Below, piece by piece: positions 1-8,227 of a DNA stretch of 64,000 nt. The stretch comes from Gammaproteobacteria bacterium (GTDB lineage: Bacteria; Pseudomonadota; Gammaproteobacteria; Steroidobacterales; Woeseiaceae). A program made the position numbers and the translations under genes. The notes beneath the pieces are model-generated. The model was not told the DNA's origin and made no database searches. It worked only from the letters and a program-made list of their open reading frames with translations. The first letter of the stretch is position 1. Every line of letters starts with the position of its first letter. Where the stretch lies: the NCBI GenBank assembly GCA_013151645.1, contig JAADHU010000069.1:124001-188000 (forward strand). Direction: 5' to 3'.

Positions 1-1
1 G

Positions 2-1570
2 CCGTTCGCGCTGGGTCAGTACGTCGACTTCAAGAATCCTGATACCTACATGATGTACACCTGGCAGGGTGGACTCGGTTTGCCTGACCGCGAGTATTAC
101 TTTGAAGAAGGCGATCGGTCCGACGAGATTCGAGACGCTTACCTCGCACACATTGAAGCGATGTTCGGGATGGCCGGACTGGCTGATGGCGCGAGCGCCG
201 CCAGTATGATCATGGCGCTGGAAACCCGCATGGCGGCCGAGCACCTGAAAAAAGAGCTTACGCGTGACATGGTTGCGCTCTATAACAAGATCCCGCTCAA
301 TGAATTGCCTGACCTCATGCCTGATTTCGCCTGGGACGCTTACCTGGCGGAGGCGGGGGTCGATAACATCGATGGCCTCGTGGTGACGCAGCTCGACCAC
401 ATGAGAGCGCTGGACTCGATCATCCGTGACACGAGTATGGAAGACTGGAAAACCTATCTGACGTGGTCCGTCCTGAATGCGAATGCGAACCTTCTTAACG
501 AAGAAGCTGATCAACAAAATTTCGAGTTTTATTCGAAAACGTTGCAGGGTGTTGAAGAGCAACTACCGAACTGGAAACGTGCAGTAAGTACGGTCAATGC
601 CCATCTCGGCGAGGTCGTCGGCAAGGTCTATGTCGCGCGCCACTTCTCGCCAGAAGCCAAGGCCGGGATGCTGGAACTCGTCCACAACCTGACCAAAGCC
701 TACGAAATCAGCATCAGGGAGCTCGACTGGATGGGAGACGAGACGAAAGCGGAAGCGCTCGACAAGCTCTCGAAATTTACACCGAAAATCGGTTATCCGG
801 ACAAATGGAAGGATTACTCGGCACTCAACATCGAGCCGGATGACCTCGTTGGCAACATTCATCGCTCGGCGTTGTTCGTGTATGAGAGCAATCTCGCCAG
901 GCAGGGGGGTCCCGTCGACAAAAGTGAATGGAATATGACGCCACAGACGGTGAATGCTTACTACAATCCACCCTTGAATGAGATCGTTTTTCCGGCGGCG
1001 ATTTTGCAGCCACCATTTTTCGATTTAAACGCTGAGAATGCCGTGAATTATGGCGGTATTGGGGCGGTCATCGGTCACGAAATCGGTCATGGGTTTGATG
1101 ACAGTGGCAGTACGTTCGACGGTGATGGAGTGTTGCGCAACTGGTGGACGGAAGAAGATAAAATTGAATTTGAAGATCGAACCCGCAAACTTATTGAACA
1201 ATATTCCGCGTTTAAACCGTTCGACGATTTGAACCTGAACGGCGAATTTACGCTCGGCGAAAACATCGGCGATCTCGGTGGATTGACTATCGCGCTGCTG
1301 GCCTACCAATTGTCACTGGCGGGAGAAGAAGCCCCGATCATGGACGGCTATACCGGTCAGCAACGTGTGTTTATCGGCTATGCTCAGGGTTGGCGTGGCA
1401 AGGCTCGTGACGAAGCGCTACGGCACCAGGTCAATACCGATCCACATTCACCGCGTCAGTACCGCGTCAACGGGGTTGTGCGCAACGTCCCCGAATTCTA
1501 TGAGGCGTTCGATATTGCCGCGGATGATGCGCTGTATCTCGCGCCCGGGGAGCGAGTGAAAATCTGGTAG
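2..1570 (+). CDS. M13 family zinc metallopeptidase (5' partial)
   Basis: C-terminal 522 residues of a neprilysin/PepO-like M13 endopeptidase; the reading frame is open to the left edge, so the signal sequence and first part of the protein lie outside the window. The zinc site HEIGH is encoded at 1076-1090, followed by the third-ligand and substrate-binding motif ENIGDLGG at 1259-1282. The family motif NAYYNPPLNEIVFPAAILQP precedes the zinc site. Family members are usually exported or membrane-anchored oligopeptidases. It closely resembles the second M13 gene at 58622-60670, for instance in the shared GLGLPDR-YYF segment and in the ends (APGERVKIW against PADERVVIW), so the two are paralogs. 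The family call is secure; substrate is unknown. Confidence 0.95.
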   Translation, partial: PFALGQYVDFKNPDTYMMYTWQGGLGLPDREYYFEEGDRSDEIRDAYLAHIEAMFGMAGLADGASAASMIMALETRMAAEHLKKELTRDMVALYNKIPLNELPDLMPDFAWDAYLAEAGVDNIDGLVVTQLDHMRALDSIIRDTSMEDWKTYLTWSVLNANANLLNEEADQQNFEFYSKTLQGVEEQLPNWKRAVSTVNAHLGEVVGKVYVARHFSPEAKAGMLELVHNLTKAYEISIRELDWMGDETKAEALDKLSKFTPKIGYPDKWKDYSALNIEPDDLVGNIHRSALFVYESNLARQGGPVDKSEWNMTPQTVNAYYNPPLNEIVFPAAILQPPFFDLNAENAVNYGGIGAVIGHEIGHGFDDSGSTFDGDGVLRNWWTEEDKIEFEDRTRKLIEQYSAFKPFDDLNLNGEFTLGENIGDLGGLTIALLAYQLSLAGEEAPIMDGYTGQQRVFIGYAQGWRGKARDEALRHQVNTDPHSPRQYRVNGVVRNVPEFYEAFDIAADDALYLAPGERVKIW

Positions 1571-1642
1571 CCCCGGGGAACGGCGAATCCAGGGTCGACC
1601 CGCGGAACTGTTAGAACCCTGACCCCCTTTCTGGCGCCGCTG

Positions 1643-1963
1643 TCAGGCGTCCTCCACAACGACGGCGGTGCCGATGGCGAGCAACTCTGCGGCTCCGCCC
1701 ATAATGAAAGAAGTGGTAAATCGGGCGGTGAGAATCGCGTTTGCGCCCAGATCTTGCGCTTCGTTGACCATGCGATCGAGCGCTTGCTCGCGACTTTCGG
1801 CGATCAGTTTCGCGTACTCGTGTATCTCGCCACCGACAATATTACGCAGGCCGGCCATGATATCTTTGCCTACGTGGCGAGCTCGAACGGTATTGCCGCG
1901 CACCAGGCCCAGTGTCTTTACGACTCGCTTGTTCGCGATGCATTCTGTTGTCACAACAATCAT
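1643..1963 (-). CDS. YbjQ/UPF0145 family protein
   Basis: A 106-residue protein of the YbjQ (UPF0145) family. It shows the typical N-terminus ending in TLGLVRGNTVRARH, the central GGEI-EYAKLI-ESREQALDRM helix, and the Gly/Ala-rich end with LGANAI and the TAVVVE tail. These proteins form pentamers and are annotated as heavy-metal-binding-like; no reaction is known. It starts with ATG behind a GGAG ribosome-binding site, 2 nt after the anti-sigma gene stops, so it is the third gene of the sigma/anti-sigma operon and probably part of that regulon. Confidence 0.88.
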   Translation of the reverse strand: MIVVTTECIANKRVVKTLGLVRGNTVRARHVGKDIMAGLRNIVGGEIHEYAKLIAESREQALDRMVNEAQDLGANAILTARFTTSFIMGGAAELLAIGTAVVVEDA

Positions 1964-1965
1964 AA

Positions 1966-2418
1966 TCAGATCTCCACGTCTTTGTATTTGTCAGTTTTTC
2001 GTTCAATCAGTCGTTGCCGTAACACCGAAAAGAAAAGTAGCGCAAGCCCGCCGTAGATGACACTGACGAGCAGTTTTTCACCGATGCCCGTCGACGAACC
2101 AAAAAGAAAGCCGACGACGCCAATTCCCATGGCGATCAATACGCCACCTATCAGCAGCAACCAGCCTATCCCTCGGGTAGTGTTTACTGTCGTGTCATTC
2201 ATCATCTCTCTCCATACATCCTGATTAAAACCACTGAAGCCCGCTTTTCCAATGTTGTCACGCAGCGCGCTCAATTCGACCAGATCATTCCTGCATTGCC
2301 CGCAGTCAGCGCAGTGCACATCGACACGTTGCTGCTGTTGCTGAGTGAGTTCACCGTCCACGTAACCGGACAAAAGCTCGGCGACGTGGCCATTGTTTTT
2401 TCGCTTCTCACTGGTCAT
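1966..2418 (-). CDS. Zinc-finger anti-sigma factor (zf-HC2 type)
   Basis: A 150-residue predicted anti-sigma factor. The N-terminus carries a zinc-binding anti-sigma motif: LLSGYVDGELT, then H-C-x2-C-x2-C spacing at about residues 33-40 (VHCADCGQC). Two hydrophobic segments follow (about 82-104 and 113-132), making it an inner-membrane protein with a cytoplasmic sigma-binding head. Its ATG overlaps the end of the sigma-factor gene by 11 nt, so the two are translationally coupled. This is the usual arrangement in which the anti-sigma holds the ECF sigma until a signal releases it. The signal cannot be read from sequence. Confidence 0.85.
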   Translation of the reverse strand: MTSEKRKNNGHVAELLSGYVDGELTQQQQQRVDVHCADCGQCRNDLVELSALRDNIGKAGFSGFNQDVWREMMNDTTVNTTRGIGWLLLIGGVLIAMGIGVVGFLFGSSTGIGEKLLVSVIYGGLALLFFSVLRQRLIERKTDKYKDVEI

Positions 2419-2902
2419 GACTCTTAAGTACCTCCCTCAGCGCGAGTCTCGCGCGATGCAGTCGGGACATCACCGTGCCTGGCGCGACCTCAATGACGTC
2501 GGCGATCTCTGCGTAGGACAAATCCAGATAATCCCGCAAAATTACGATCTGACGTTGTTCGCTTGAAATAGACGCCAGCGCCTCTTTCAATGCACGATCC
2601 CGGTCGCCGATTTCCGCGGCTTGCTCGGGCGTTGCACTTTTGTCGACCAACCTCTCGACGGGGTCACCGACGGGTCGTCGGCGTCGTAACAAATCCAGGC
2701 AACGGTTGCGCACCACTCGCAAGAACCACGGTTTTAGCGGTCCTTTGTCGATATCATAGGTATCGGGCTTTCCCAGCACTTTAGCAAAGGAATCCTGCAC
2801 GGCATCGGAAGCGTCGTCCGGATTGCCGAGTATCTGGAAAGCCAGCGCATGCGCGCCGCCGCCAAGCGTGATCAGTTCCTGTTTCATTTGGCTCGTATTC
2901 AT
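2408..2902 (-). CDS. ECF-type RNA polymerase sigma factor
   Basis: About 164 residues with the two-domain ECF architecture. Sigma region 2 covers roughly residues 10-75 (AFQILGNPDDASDAVQDSF, then PWFLRVVRNRCLDLLRRRR) and region 4 roughly 105-158 (SSEQRQIVILRDYLDLSYAE, then GTVMSRLHRARLALRE). There is no C-terminal extension. I use the ATG at 2902; an in-frame GTG at 2908 is also possible and matters because the predicted promoter lies so close (see the promoter entry). It is followed by its overlapping anti-sigma gene and a YbjQ gene. Confidence 0.93.
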   Translation of the reverse strand: MNTSQMKQELITLGGGAHALAFQILGNPDDASDAVQDSFAKVLGKPDTYDIDKGPLKPWFLRVVRNRCLDLLRRRRPVGDPVERLVDKSATPEQAAEIGDRDRALKEALASISSEQRQIVILRDYLDLSYAEIADVIEVAPGTVMSRLHRARLALREVLKSHDQ

Positions 2903-2915
2903 AGTCACTAACAGG

Positions 2916-2942
2916 TATACGCAGCAGGACGAATTTTATTCC
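2916..2942 (-). promoter_or_regulatory. Putative ECF sigma autoregulatory promoter
   Basis: On the minus strand, GGAATA (2942-2937) and CGTATA (2921-2916) are separated by 15 nt. An AAT-containing -35 starting GGAA and a CGT-type -10 are typical of ECF-dependent promoters, and these sigmas usually transcribe their own operon. The expected start of transcription, 6-8 nt downstream of the -10, falls at about 2908-2910, almost on the start codon. Confidence 0.5.
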
Positions 2943-3069
2943 CGGGAGCGCGGAGATTTTTTTATCCGCTTCCGTCGGCCTATATCAGCATCGATCATGG
3001 GCTACGGTCTTTTTCGGCGGCGACCCGCAGCCGGAGAATCGCTTCGCCGTGGGCTGATTCCGGGTGTTG

Positions 3070-3492
3070 CTAGGCGGTGGCAACGTTCACAGTCAGATAA
3101 ACCCACATCAGTAACAGTACAGCCCAACTGGCCATATAGACTTGAATTCTCTTGCCAATTCGGTTTCCACCGATATGAACAAACGCGTGCAGCGCTCGAA
3201 GCAAGACATAGAGCCAGGCCAGAGTGAACATCGGCAGTGTTGCGTGATTCGTAATCATCGCGGCGAGACTAACCACATAGAACAATACCGGAGCCTCAAA
3301 GACGTTACTGAAGTGCCTCGATAACTTGATCGTCGACTCCGGCTCAGACTCACCCTGGTACGTTCTGAAATAGGCGGCGCTGATTTTCTGCTCCTTGACG
3401 GCCCGAACTCGACTTCGGAAGAGTTTGACCAGAACAACGGTGGTGAGTATCACCATCGCGAACATCGGGTAGATCAGATTTAGTTCATTCAT
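3070..3492 (-). CDS. MAPEG family membrane protein
   Basis: A 140-residue protein with four hydrophobic segments, the usual size and topology of the MAPEG superfamily (membrane-associated eicosanoid and glutathione metabolism proteins). The NVFEAPVLFYV segment near residue 63 is the classic MAPEG signature, and the RALHAFVHIGGN segment (about 104-115) matches the conserved third helix end. Bacterial members may be glutathione transferases or peroxidases, but the substrate cannot be assigned. It stands alone on the minus strand between the sigma operon and the tRNA gene. Confidence 0.85.
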   Translation of the reverse strand: MNELNLIYPMFAMVILTTVVLVKLFRSRVRAVKEQKISAAYFRTYQGESEPESTIKLSRHFSNVFEAPVLFYVVSLAAMITNHATLPMFTLAWLYVLLRALHAFVHIGGNRIGKRIQVYMASWAVLLLMWVYLTVNVATA

Positions 3493-3608
3493 GATAGCTC
3501 GGGTTAATTGGAGAGTTCAGGAACTGCGGGAGTTTAACCGTTTCTCTGTCGGGTGACCGTGACTCGTCCTGATGTAAGACGGTAGAATCGTCAGCATCGG
3601 CAAACCAT

Positions 3609-3682
3609 GCGGGTGTCGTTCAATGGTAGGACATCAGCTTCCCAAGCTGAGAATGAGGGTTCGATTCCCTTCACCCGCTCCA
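3609..3682 (+). tRNA. tRNA-Gly (anticodon CCC)
   Basis: A 74-nt cloverleaf with the terminal CCA encoded. The acceptor arm is GCGGGTG paired with CACCCGC, the anticodon stem is TCAGC/GCTGA with loop TTCCCAA giving anticodon CCC, and the T arm contains GGTTCGATTCC. It follows the E. coli tRNA-Gly(CCC) sequence closely. No integrase or attachment-site duplication is visible next to it. Confidence 0.95.
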
Positions 3683-3701
3683 GGTTTGTGGCCGTGATTG
3701 C

Positions 3702-4631
3702 CTATTTCGGTTCCAGCTTATCCGTCGTAAACAGGCCTTTAAGCTTGCGGCCAAAGGCGCCGAGCCCCAGCAGCAGGAAAATGCCGAATTTCTTCAGCAG
3801 AACGAGGCCTACTGCAAAAAAACCGGCTTTCGCGGCGAGTTTGCCGGCGACAAGCGCGCCAATGCCGTACGCGGCGACCTTGTCGATACTCGGATCGAAA
3901 TCCGCGTAGCGACCGCCTTCGTTGAATTCCGCCATCGCGAGCACCGTATTGCGGTAGGCGTTGATCTCGCTGAGTTGTGGCGTGGAGGCGATGAACGTCA
4001 TCATAAGCATGCCACGCCGGCCGAGTGCCCGTATTTCGTAATTCAAGGTGGTTTCTTCGGCACCCGCAAAACGCAGTTCTTTGGCCCAATACAACTTCTT
4101 TTGCGTTGCATCGTAGTAGGGCGGTTCAGCCCATCCCAGGAGTTCTATCGCACCATACCCGGCGGCTTCCCGGTCGGCGTTGGAATCAAGCGTGTCTTTC
4201 TGCATACCGACGAGCAGGTCGTCATAGTCAATGTCGACCGCGTCTTCATCCGAGACGTAGCCGTCGTCGACATAGTCAATCGTGACCGCCCATGAGTCGT
4301 AATCCAGCGGCGAATAGCGGCTTGGAAACAGCATGCCGAGCACATCCTGGCCCGGCGGGTTGCCCCAGACGTCGACGAGGACTTTCTCAGCGTCGCCAGG
4401 CCCGAGGAAGTAGAAGTCTCGTGGCACGACGAGCCTGGCCAGGTCATCGCCCAATTGAATATCACCCGACTGTCGATCGAGAGAGTCGACGATTGTTCGC
4501 AGTTGCTCCAGGCGGGCCTGTTCTTCAGCGCTCAACTCATCTGCCGCATTGTCCTGGGCCAGGACGAGCGACGTGTTTAGCGTAAATACGATAACGGCAA
4601 GCGACAAAATCAGTCGTTGGGGTTGACACAT
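3702..4631 (-). CDS. DUF2167 family membrane protein
   Basis: A 309-residue exported membrane protein matching the DUF2167 family. It has a signal peptide (cleavage near VLAQD, residue 26), a large extracytoplasmic domain with the family segments WGNPPGQDVLGMLFP and GWAEPPYYDATQKKLYWAKE, and C-terminal hydrophobic stretches (about 250-295) followed by a basic tail. The ATG at 4631 has a GGGAG site 8 nt upstream. Function is unknown; the family is scattered among Proteobacteria. It is transcribed towards the convergent tRNA gene. Confidence 0.88.
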   Translation of the reverse strand: MCQPQRLILSLAVIVFTLNTSLVLAQDNAADELSAEEQARLEQLRTIVDSLDRQSGDIQLGDDLARLVVPRDFYFLGPGDAEKVLVDVWGNPPGQDVLGMLFPSRYSPLDYDSWAVTIDYVDDGYVSDEDAVDIDYDDLLVGMQKDTLDSNADREAAGYGAIELLGWAEPPYYDATQKKLYWAKELRFAGAEETTLNYEIRALGRRGMLMMTFIASTPQLSEINAYRNTVLAMAEFNEGGRYADFDPSIDKVAAYGIGALVAGKLAAKAGFFAVGLVLLKKFGIFLLLGLGAFGRKLKGLFTTDKLEPK

Positions 4632-4924
4632 AATGACTCCCGGCTAGTCAGTTCTCCCGGGACGTAGCCTAGTCGTTGGGCCAGAGGAATGACAGGAACT
4701 CCATCGGAGTTTGGTCGCGAACTCCCGGATACGGCGTTCGAGTCGGTAGTCAGGCGGACGATCCTGGCGACCGATGCCGCAACCCGATAGCGGCGCACCG
4801 CTTCTCGGTCGGGTCCGCTGTCGTTAGTCGTCCACGGTGACACCAGTGAACCGGTCCGGGTAGTCTTATCTTCGATTTCCGGCTTGAAGATAACCTGGAG
4901 ATACTCGTTGAATCACGACGGCTC
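4632..4924. other. Intergenic region without a convincing gene
   Basis: About 290 nt between the DUF2167 start and the S1/P1 nuclease stop. A 77-codon minus-strand reading frame covers it but resembles no family and overlaps the DUF2167 start. At 4921-4928 there is a GTAGGAGC motif (minus strand) that includes the nuclease stop codon; compare the REP-like repeats near 12.4 kb. Confidence 0.4.
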
Positions 4925-5764
4925 CTACTGTCCCAGCGCCGCGTCGAGCAGGGCGGCCAGGCGTACGCCGGCCTGTTTTAAACGCCATTCGATCGTCTGC
5001 TTGTGGACTGTCAGATAGTGCTCTGAAACGACCAGTTCCCGTTTGCGTTCTCCGTTGTCTATCATCAGGTTATCGGCGCTATACCAGCAGGCGCCTTGTT
5101 GTTGCGTGCAATATTCAGTCGCCGGCGAAATCGTGATCTGATAGGACTCGTTCGCCCAGGTGACGGGCGAATCGAATCGCCAGCGCGCACGTTGCCGATT
5201 GGTGATTTCCTTGCGAAGTTTTGCGGCTATGCGCCCATAATTTTTGCCAATCCGCTGTTCAATAATGTCGGAATCCCAGACGGAGTGAATATTGCCGCCA
5301 TTCAGGTCGTCCCTTTTTGCGATGAAATTGCCACCCCGGTCATCCTGAAAGGAGACGTGCAATGGCTGGTGCAGGTCGCCAACCCAATGTCCCAACAGCT
5401 TCAGTGACAATAGTTTGTACGCATCGGCACTGCTCGCATTGCTCAATAGTTTCGTGTCGGCACGAAGTGCGCTGAACAAGCAGCTATCCGCCATGGGACA
5501 GTCGCTCGTCGTTATCGCGCGGAAACTCCGGGGGACGTTGATGTAATGGTCAATGGCACGAATGCGAGGTGGACCGTCGGCGAACAAACAGGCCTCGGGA
5601 AACGTTGCGAACTGCTGATCGAGGTCAATGAGTCGATCGACCTCCAGCCGCGTCCTGTCGTTCATTTCATCATAGGCGATCTGGCACACAGTCCGGTGGC
5701 CCTCGGCGCCCCAGCCCAGCGCGATGGAGGGGACGATGCAAATAAGGAGTAATATCGCTTTCAT
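4925..5764 (-). CDS. S1/P1 family nuclease
   Basis: About 279 residues of the zinc-dependent S1/P1 nuclease family, secreted enzymes that cut single-stranded DNA or RNA to 5' nucleotides. I start at the ATG at 5764, which gives a clean signal peptide (MKAILLLICIVPSIALG) and a mature N-terminus WGAEGHR; in this family the N-terminal Trp itself binds zinc. The longer frame begins with a TTG. Further family motifs are HYINVPR, LKLLGHWVGDLHQPLHVS (the HxxxD and H ligands) and GGN-HSVWDSDII. The enzyme would act in the periplasm or outside, for nucleic-acid or phosphate scavenging. Confidence 0.92.
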   Translation of the reverse strand: MKAILLLICIVPSIALGWGAEGHRTVCQIAYDEMNDRTRLEVDRLIDLDQQFATFPEACLFADGPPRIRAIDHYINVPRSFRAITTSDCPMADSCLFSALRADTKLLSNASSADAYKLLSLKLLGHWVGDLHQPLHVSFQDDRGGNFIAKRDDLNGGNIHSVWDSDIIEQRIGKNYGRIAAKLRKEITNRQRARWRFDSPVTWANESYQITISPATEYCTQQQGACWYSADNLMIDNGERKRELVVSEHYLTVHKQTIEWRLKQAGVRLAALLDAALGQ

Positions 5765-5792
5765 CAGTAAGCTCACAAATTGATTCGAGGGG

Positions 5793-6134
5793 ATGTGCTT
5801 GGATAATAGCAACTTGAAGAACGTCTATCTGCTACTGGCAATTGTCGGCGCAGTAGTACCGTATTTTTTCTTCCTGCAGCATTTCGATGCGAGTGGCTAC
5901 GCGATATCGGCATTTCTTGCGGCGGTTTTCGCAACTCCAGCCGCTTCGGGCTTCACCGCCGATCTGTTGATCACTTCATTCGTCTTCTGGTTATACATGT
6001 TCAGTCAAAAAGGTCCGTCTCCCGGGCCGTGGCTGTTCGTTGCTTTAAATTTACTCATCGGATTGTCCTGCGCGTTACCCGCGTATTTATTCTGGCGGGA
6101 GCGTAGGCGGGGACAGGAAACACGGCAGGCCTGA
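5793..6134 (+). CDS. DUF2834 family membrane protein
   Basis: A 113-residue small membrane protein with three hydrophobic segments (about 9-28, 56-73, 80-99) and a short basic tail. The order VYLLLAIVGAVVPYFFF, then FTADLLITSFVFWLYMF, then a GPWLFVALNLLIGLSCALPAYLF helix is characteristic of DUF2834. No function is known. It is divergent from the S1/P1 nuclease, whose start lies 28 nt away, so the two promoters must overlap. Confidence 0.8.
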   Translation: MCLDNSNLKNVYLLLAIVGAVVPYFFFLQHFDASGYAISAFLAAVFATPAASGFTADLLITSFVFWLYMFSQKGPSPGPWLFVALNLLIGLSCALPAYLFWRERRRGQETRQA

Positions 6135-6139
6135 TGCCG

Positions 6140-6511
6140 TTAGCAGGCCAGGCAGGCGTCGCGATAGCGCTTGTAAGTGACTCCGGACATGACGAAAAAC
6201 ACGGACGACACTGCGATGGTCAGATAGTCGATATGCGGACGGGTCAACGACAGGTAAATGCCGGTCGTCAGCAGGATAAGACCGAAGAAGAAATAGGTTG
6301 GTACCGACGCGGGCATCGGCGGATTCGTGCCGACGCCCAGGCTTTGTTTTAAACGCTGCTGCAGCTGATGATTTTCCTGTAACTCCCGAGCGCAGTCCGA
6401 ACTGCAGGCGATTCCCGCTCCAGTGTCGTTACAACAATCCGGACAGGTTGCCTTGCCACAGTGCCTGCAAACGGCCACCGCGTGCTTCTCATGGTGCTGG
6501 TAACACTGCAT
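6140..6511 (-). CDS. Zinc-finger membrane protein (B-box-like N-terminus)
   Basis: A 123-residue protein with an N-terminal Cys/His cluster (CYQHHEKHAVAVCRHCGKAT then CPDCC, with a later CSSDC) that resembles a B-box or small treble-clef zinc finger, followed by a coiled hydrophilic stretch and two membrane segments (about 70-88 and 93-110). It begins 3 nt after the TlpA-like gene stops, so it is probably cotranscribed. Many bacterial proteins have this B-box/transmembrane layout; a role in protein interaction is likely but unproven. Confidence 0.7.
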   Translation of the reverse strand: MQCYQHHEKHAVAVCRHCGKATCPDCCNDTGAGIACSSDCARELQENHQLQQRLKQSLGVGTNPPMPASVPTYFFFGLILLTTGIYLSLTRPHIDYLTIAVSSVFFVMSGVTYKRYRDACLAC

Positions 6512-6514
6512 ACG

Positions 6515-7084
6515 TCAATTCTGTTGCTTTGGTGTATAGACATCGGCGATGACCGCATCCAGGCTTTTGCGTATTTCAGCCGCCCAGTAGGGTGCCCTGA
6601 ATGCCGCTTTTCGCCGAATGCCGGTCGCATCGCCTGACCCGGGTAGCTTCAATCTCGGCAGCGAGCGTAGATCGAAACGTATGACACGGTCTTTATCGAG
6701 GATGATGACACCCGGTGTACCGGTAATGCCGTAGTCGCCGGCCTCGATGTCCCCATCCAGCAGGAGAGTGAAGTCGTAGCCGGCGCCCTCGATAACGGCG
6801 ATCGGGTCGCCGTCCTCAAATATGCTGATCGCCAGAATCCTGACGTCGGCGCCGTACTCAAGCCGCATGCTTTGCAAATGTGGCATCAGCGCTTCGCAGT
6901 AAGGACACCAGGTCGCCCAGAAAAACAGCACCGTGGCCTGTTCCCTGACCACGTCGTCCAGATGGACATCGACGCCCTCCGGCGTCGAGAGCGTCCAGTC
7001 GGGCCCCGTGTCTCCGGGTTTGGCCAGAGCGTTCGCCGACAGTGTCAGCGCGAGAACCAGAATTAACAATGATTGGCGAAGCAT
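6515..7084 (-). CDS. TlpA-like periplasmic thioredoxin
   Basis: About 189 residues: signal peptide (MLRQSLLILVLALTLSANALA) and a TlpA/ResA-type thioredoxin fold with the active site WCPYC in FFWATWCPYCEALMPHL and the cis-proline loop TGTPGVIILD. The ATG at 7084 is preceded by AGGAG 5 nt upstream; the longer frame from 7126 would spoil the signal peptide. Such proteins reduce periplasmic disulfides, for example in cytochrome c maturation. The C-terminus contains an extra basic stretch of about 50 residues beyond the fold. It is cotranscribed with the zinc-finger membrane protein. Confidence 0.9.
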   Translation of the reverse strand: MLRQSLLILVLALTLSANALAKPGDTGPDWTLSTPEGVDVHLDDVVREQATVLFFWATWCPYCEALMPHLQSMRLEYGADVRILAISIFEDGDPIAVIEGAGYDFTLLLDGDIEAGDYGITGTPGVIILDKDRVIRFDLRSLPRLKLPGSGDATGIRRKAAFRAPYWAAEIRKSLDAVIADVYTPKQQN

Positions 7085-7235
7085 AAGGCTCCTGTAAGAA
7101 TGTCGTGGAATCCACTCACGCCACATTAGACCGCGGTGGTGTCACCGATATTACAGTGTGTTGGCTGCCCCAGGCGAGCGAAACTCGCATCTCCGGAATT
7201 TTGGTCTATGATGACCGGGAGACTGGAGATTTCGC

Positions 7236-7982
7236 TTGGTTTATCCGCACCGCGATGATCTGCACAAAATCGTCGTCCTGAATCCGAAAGGTGGGAGCGG
7301 GAAGACGACGCTCGCGGTCAATATTGCGAGTTACTTCGCACTGCGGGGGCCAATGCCCACTTTAATCGACTACGATCCGCAGGGCTTTGCCACCGAATGG
7401 TTGCTGCGGCGAGCGACAAATCGACCCGTTATTCATGGCATTGCGCCGCACAAGCGCAGTATTCACGCTACGCGGAGTTGGCAACTTCGCCTGCCGGCCG
7501 AAACCGATACCGTCGTCATCGATACGCCGGCTGCACTGGAAGGGTCTGAATTACACGACCATACCTACGAAGCGAACTGCATTATTGTGCCGATCATGCC
7601 GTCAACCATCGATATTCGTAACGCGGCTAAATTTATCGCAGATCTTTTGCTGCTGGCTCAGATCGAGCGGCATAACCGGACTTTGGCGATCGTTGCCAGC
7701 CGCACGCGGCATAATACTCGCGCACTTAAACAATTGATGCGATTTCTCAGCAGCCTGCGTATACCCATCATTGCTATTCTTCGTGACAGCCAATGTTTCG
7801 TACGTGCCGCAAACGAGGGCATTGGCCTCCATGAGATGCCCGCGTATCAGGTCAGAAAAGATATTGGCCAATTGAACCTGGTTATGCGCTGGATTGAGCA
7901 GTCGCGGCAGAGCAACAGATCGGCACTCGATTCGCCGCCAGTACCGACTGGCTTGCCGTTGCCTGGCAGGCCGTTGCACTGA
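7236..7982 (+). CDS. Orphan ParA/MinD-like ATPase
   Basis: A 248-residue P-loop ATPase of the ParA/MinD (SIMIBI) class. It has the deviant Walker A box KGGSGKTTLA (residues 18-27, with the signature Lys at the first position), the switch DYDPQG (about 45-50) and Walker B region TVVIDTPAA (about 92-100). The start is a TTG with GGAG 6 nt upstream; the nearby ATG codons are out of frame. No ParB, centromere-like repeats or min genes are adjacent, so a cargo-positioning role is inferred only from the family. It precedes the RND pump 1 operon by about 245 nt. Confidence 0.85.
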   Translation: MVYPHRDDLHKIVVLNPKGGSGKTTLAVNIASYFALRGPMPTLIDYDPQGFATEWLLRRATNRPVIHGIAPHKRSIHATRSWQLRLPAETDTVVIDTPAALEGSELHDHTYEANCIIVPIMPSTIDIRNAAKFIADLLLLAQIERHNRTLAIVASRTRHNTRALKQLMRFLSSLRIPIIAILRDSQCFVRAANEGIGLHEMPAYQVRKDIGQLNLVMRWIEQSRQSNRSALDSPPVPTGLPLPGRPLH

Positions 7983-8227
7983 TCGGAGCGGCGTTGCGCC
8001 TGCATCGTCGGTGGTGGCCTTTCCTGTTACGTATGACGTACCGCTGACGCAAATGTGCCGAAATCAGTCGCAAATATGCAACTCAGGCCGGGATTTGCGG
8101 TCGATAATTGCTGCCAACGCGGTATATTGGGCGCCCTGCGGGATGCCCGGCTGGATAGCCGTATTCTTGGCGGGAATAGATCGGGCGAACAAGACTAAAA
8201 GAAAATCACGGAAGGCCAATAACCCAC

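Noticed and set aside
3609-3682. tRNA-Gly as integration site of a mobile island
   Set aside because: No integrase and no repeat of the tRNA 3' end is visible nearby; neighbouring genes are ordinary chromosomal ones.
4610-4843. 77-aa minus-strand protein next to DUF2167
   Set aside because: Overlaps the DUF2167 start, no family or ribosome-binding site.
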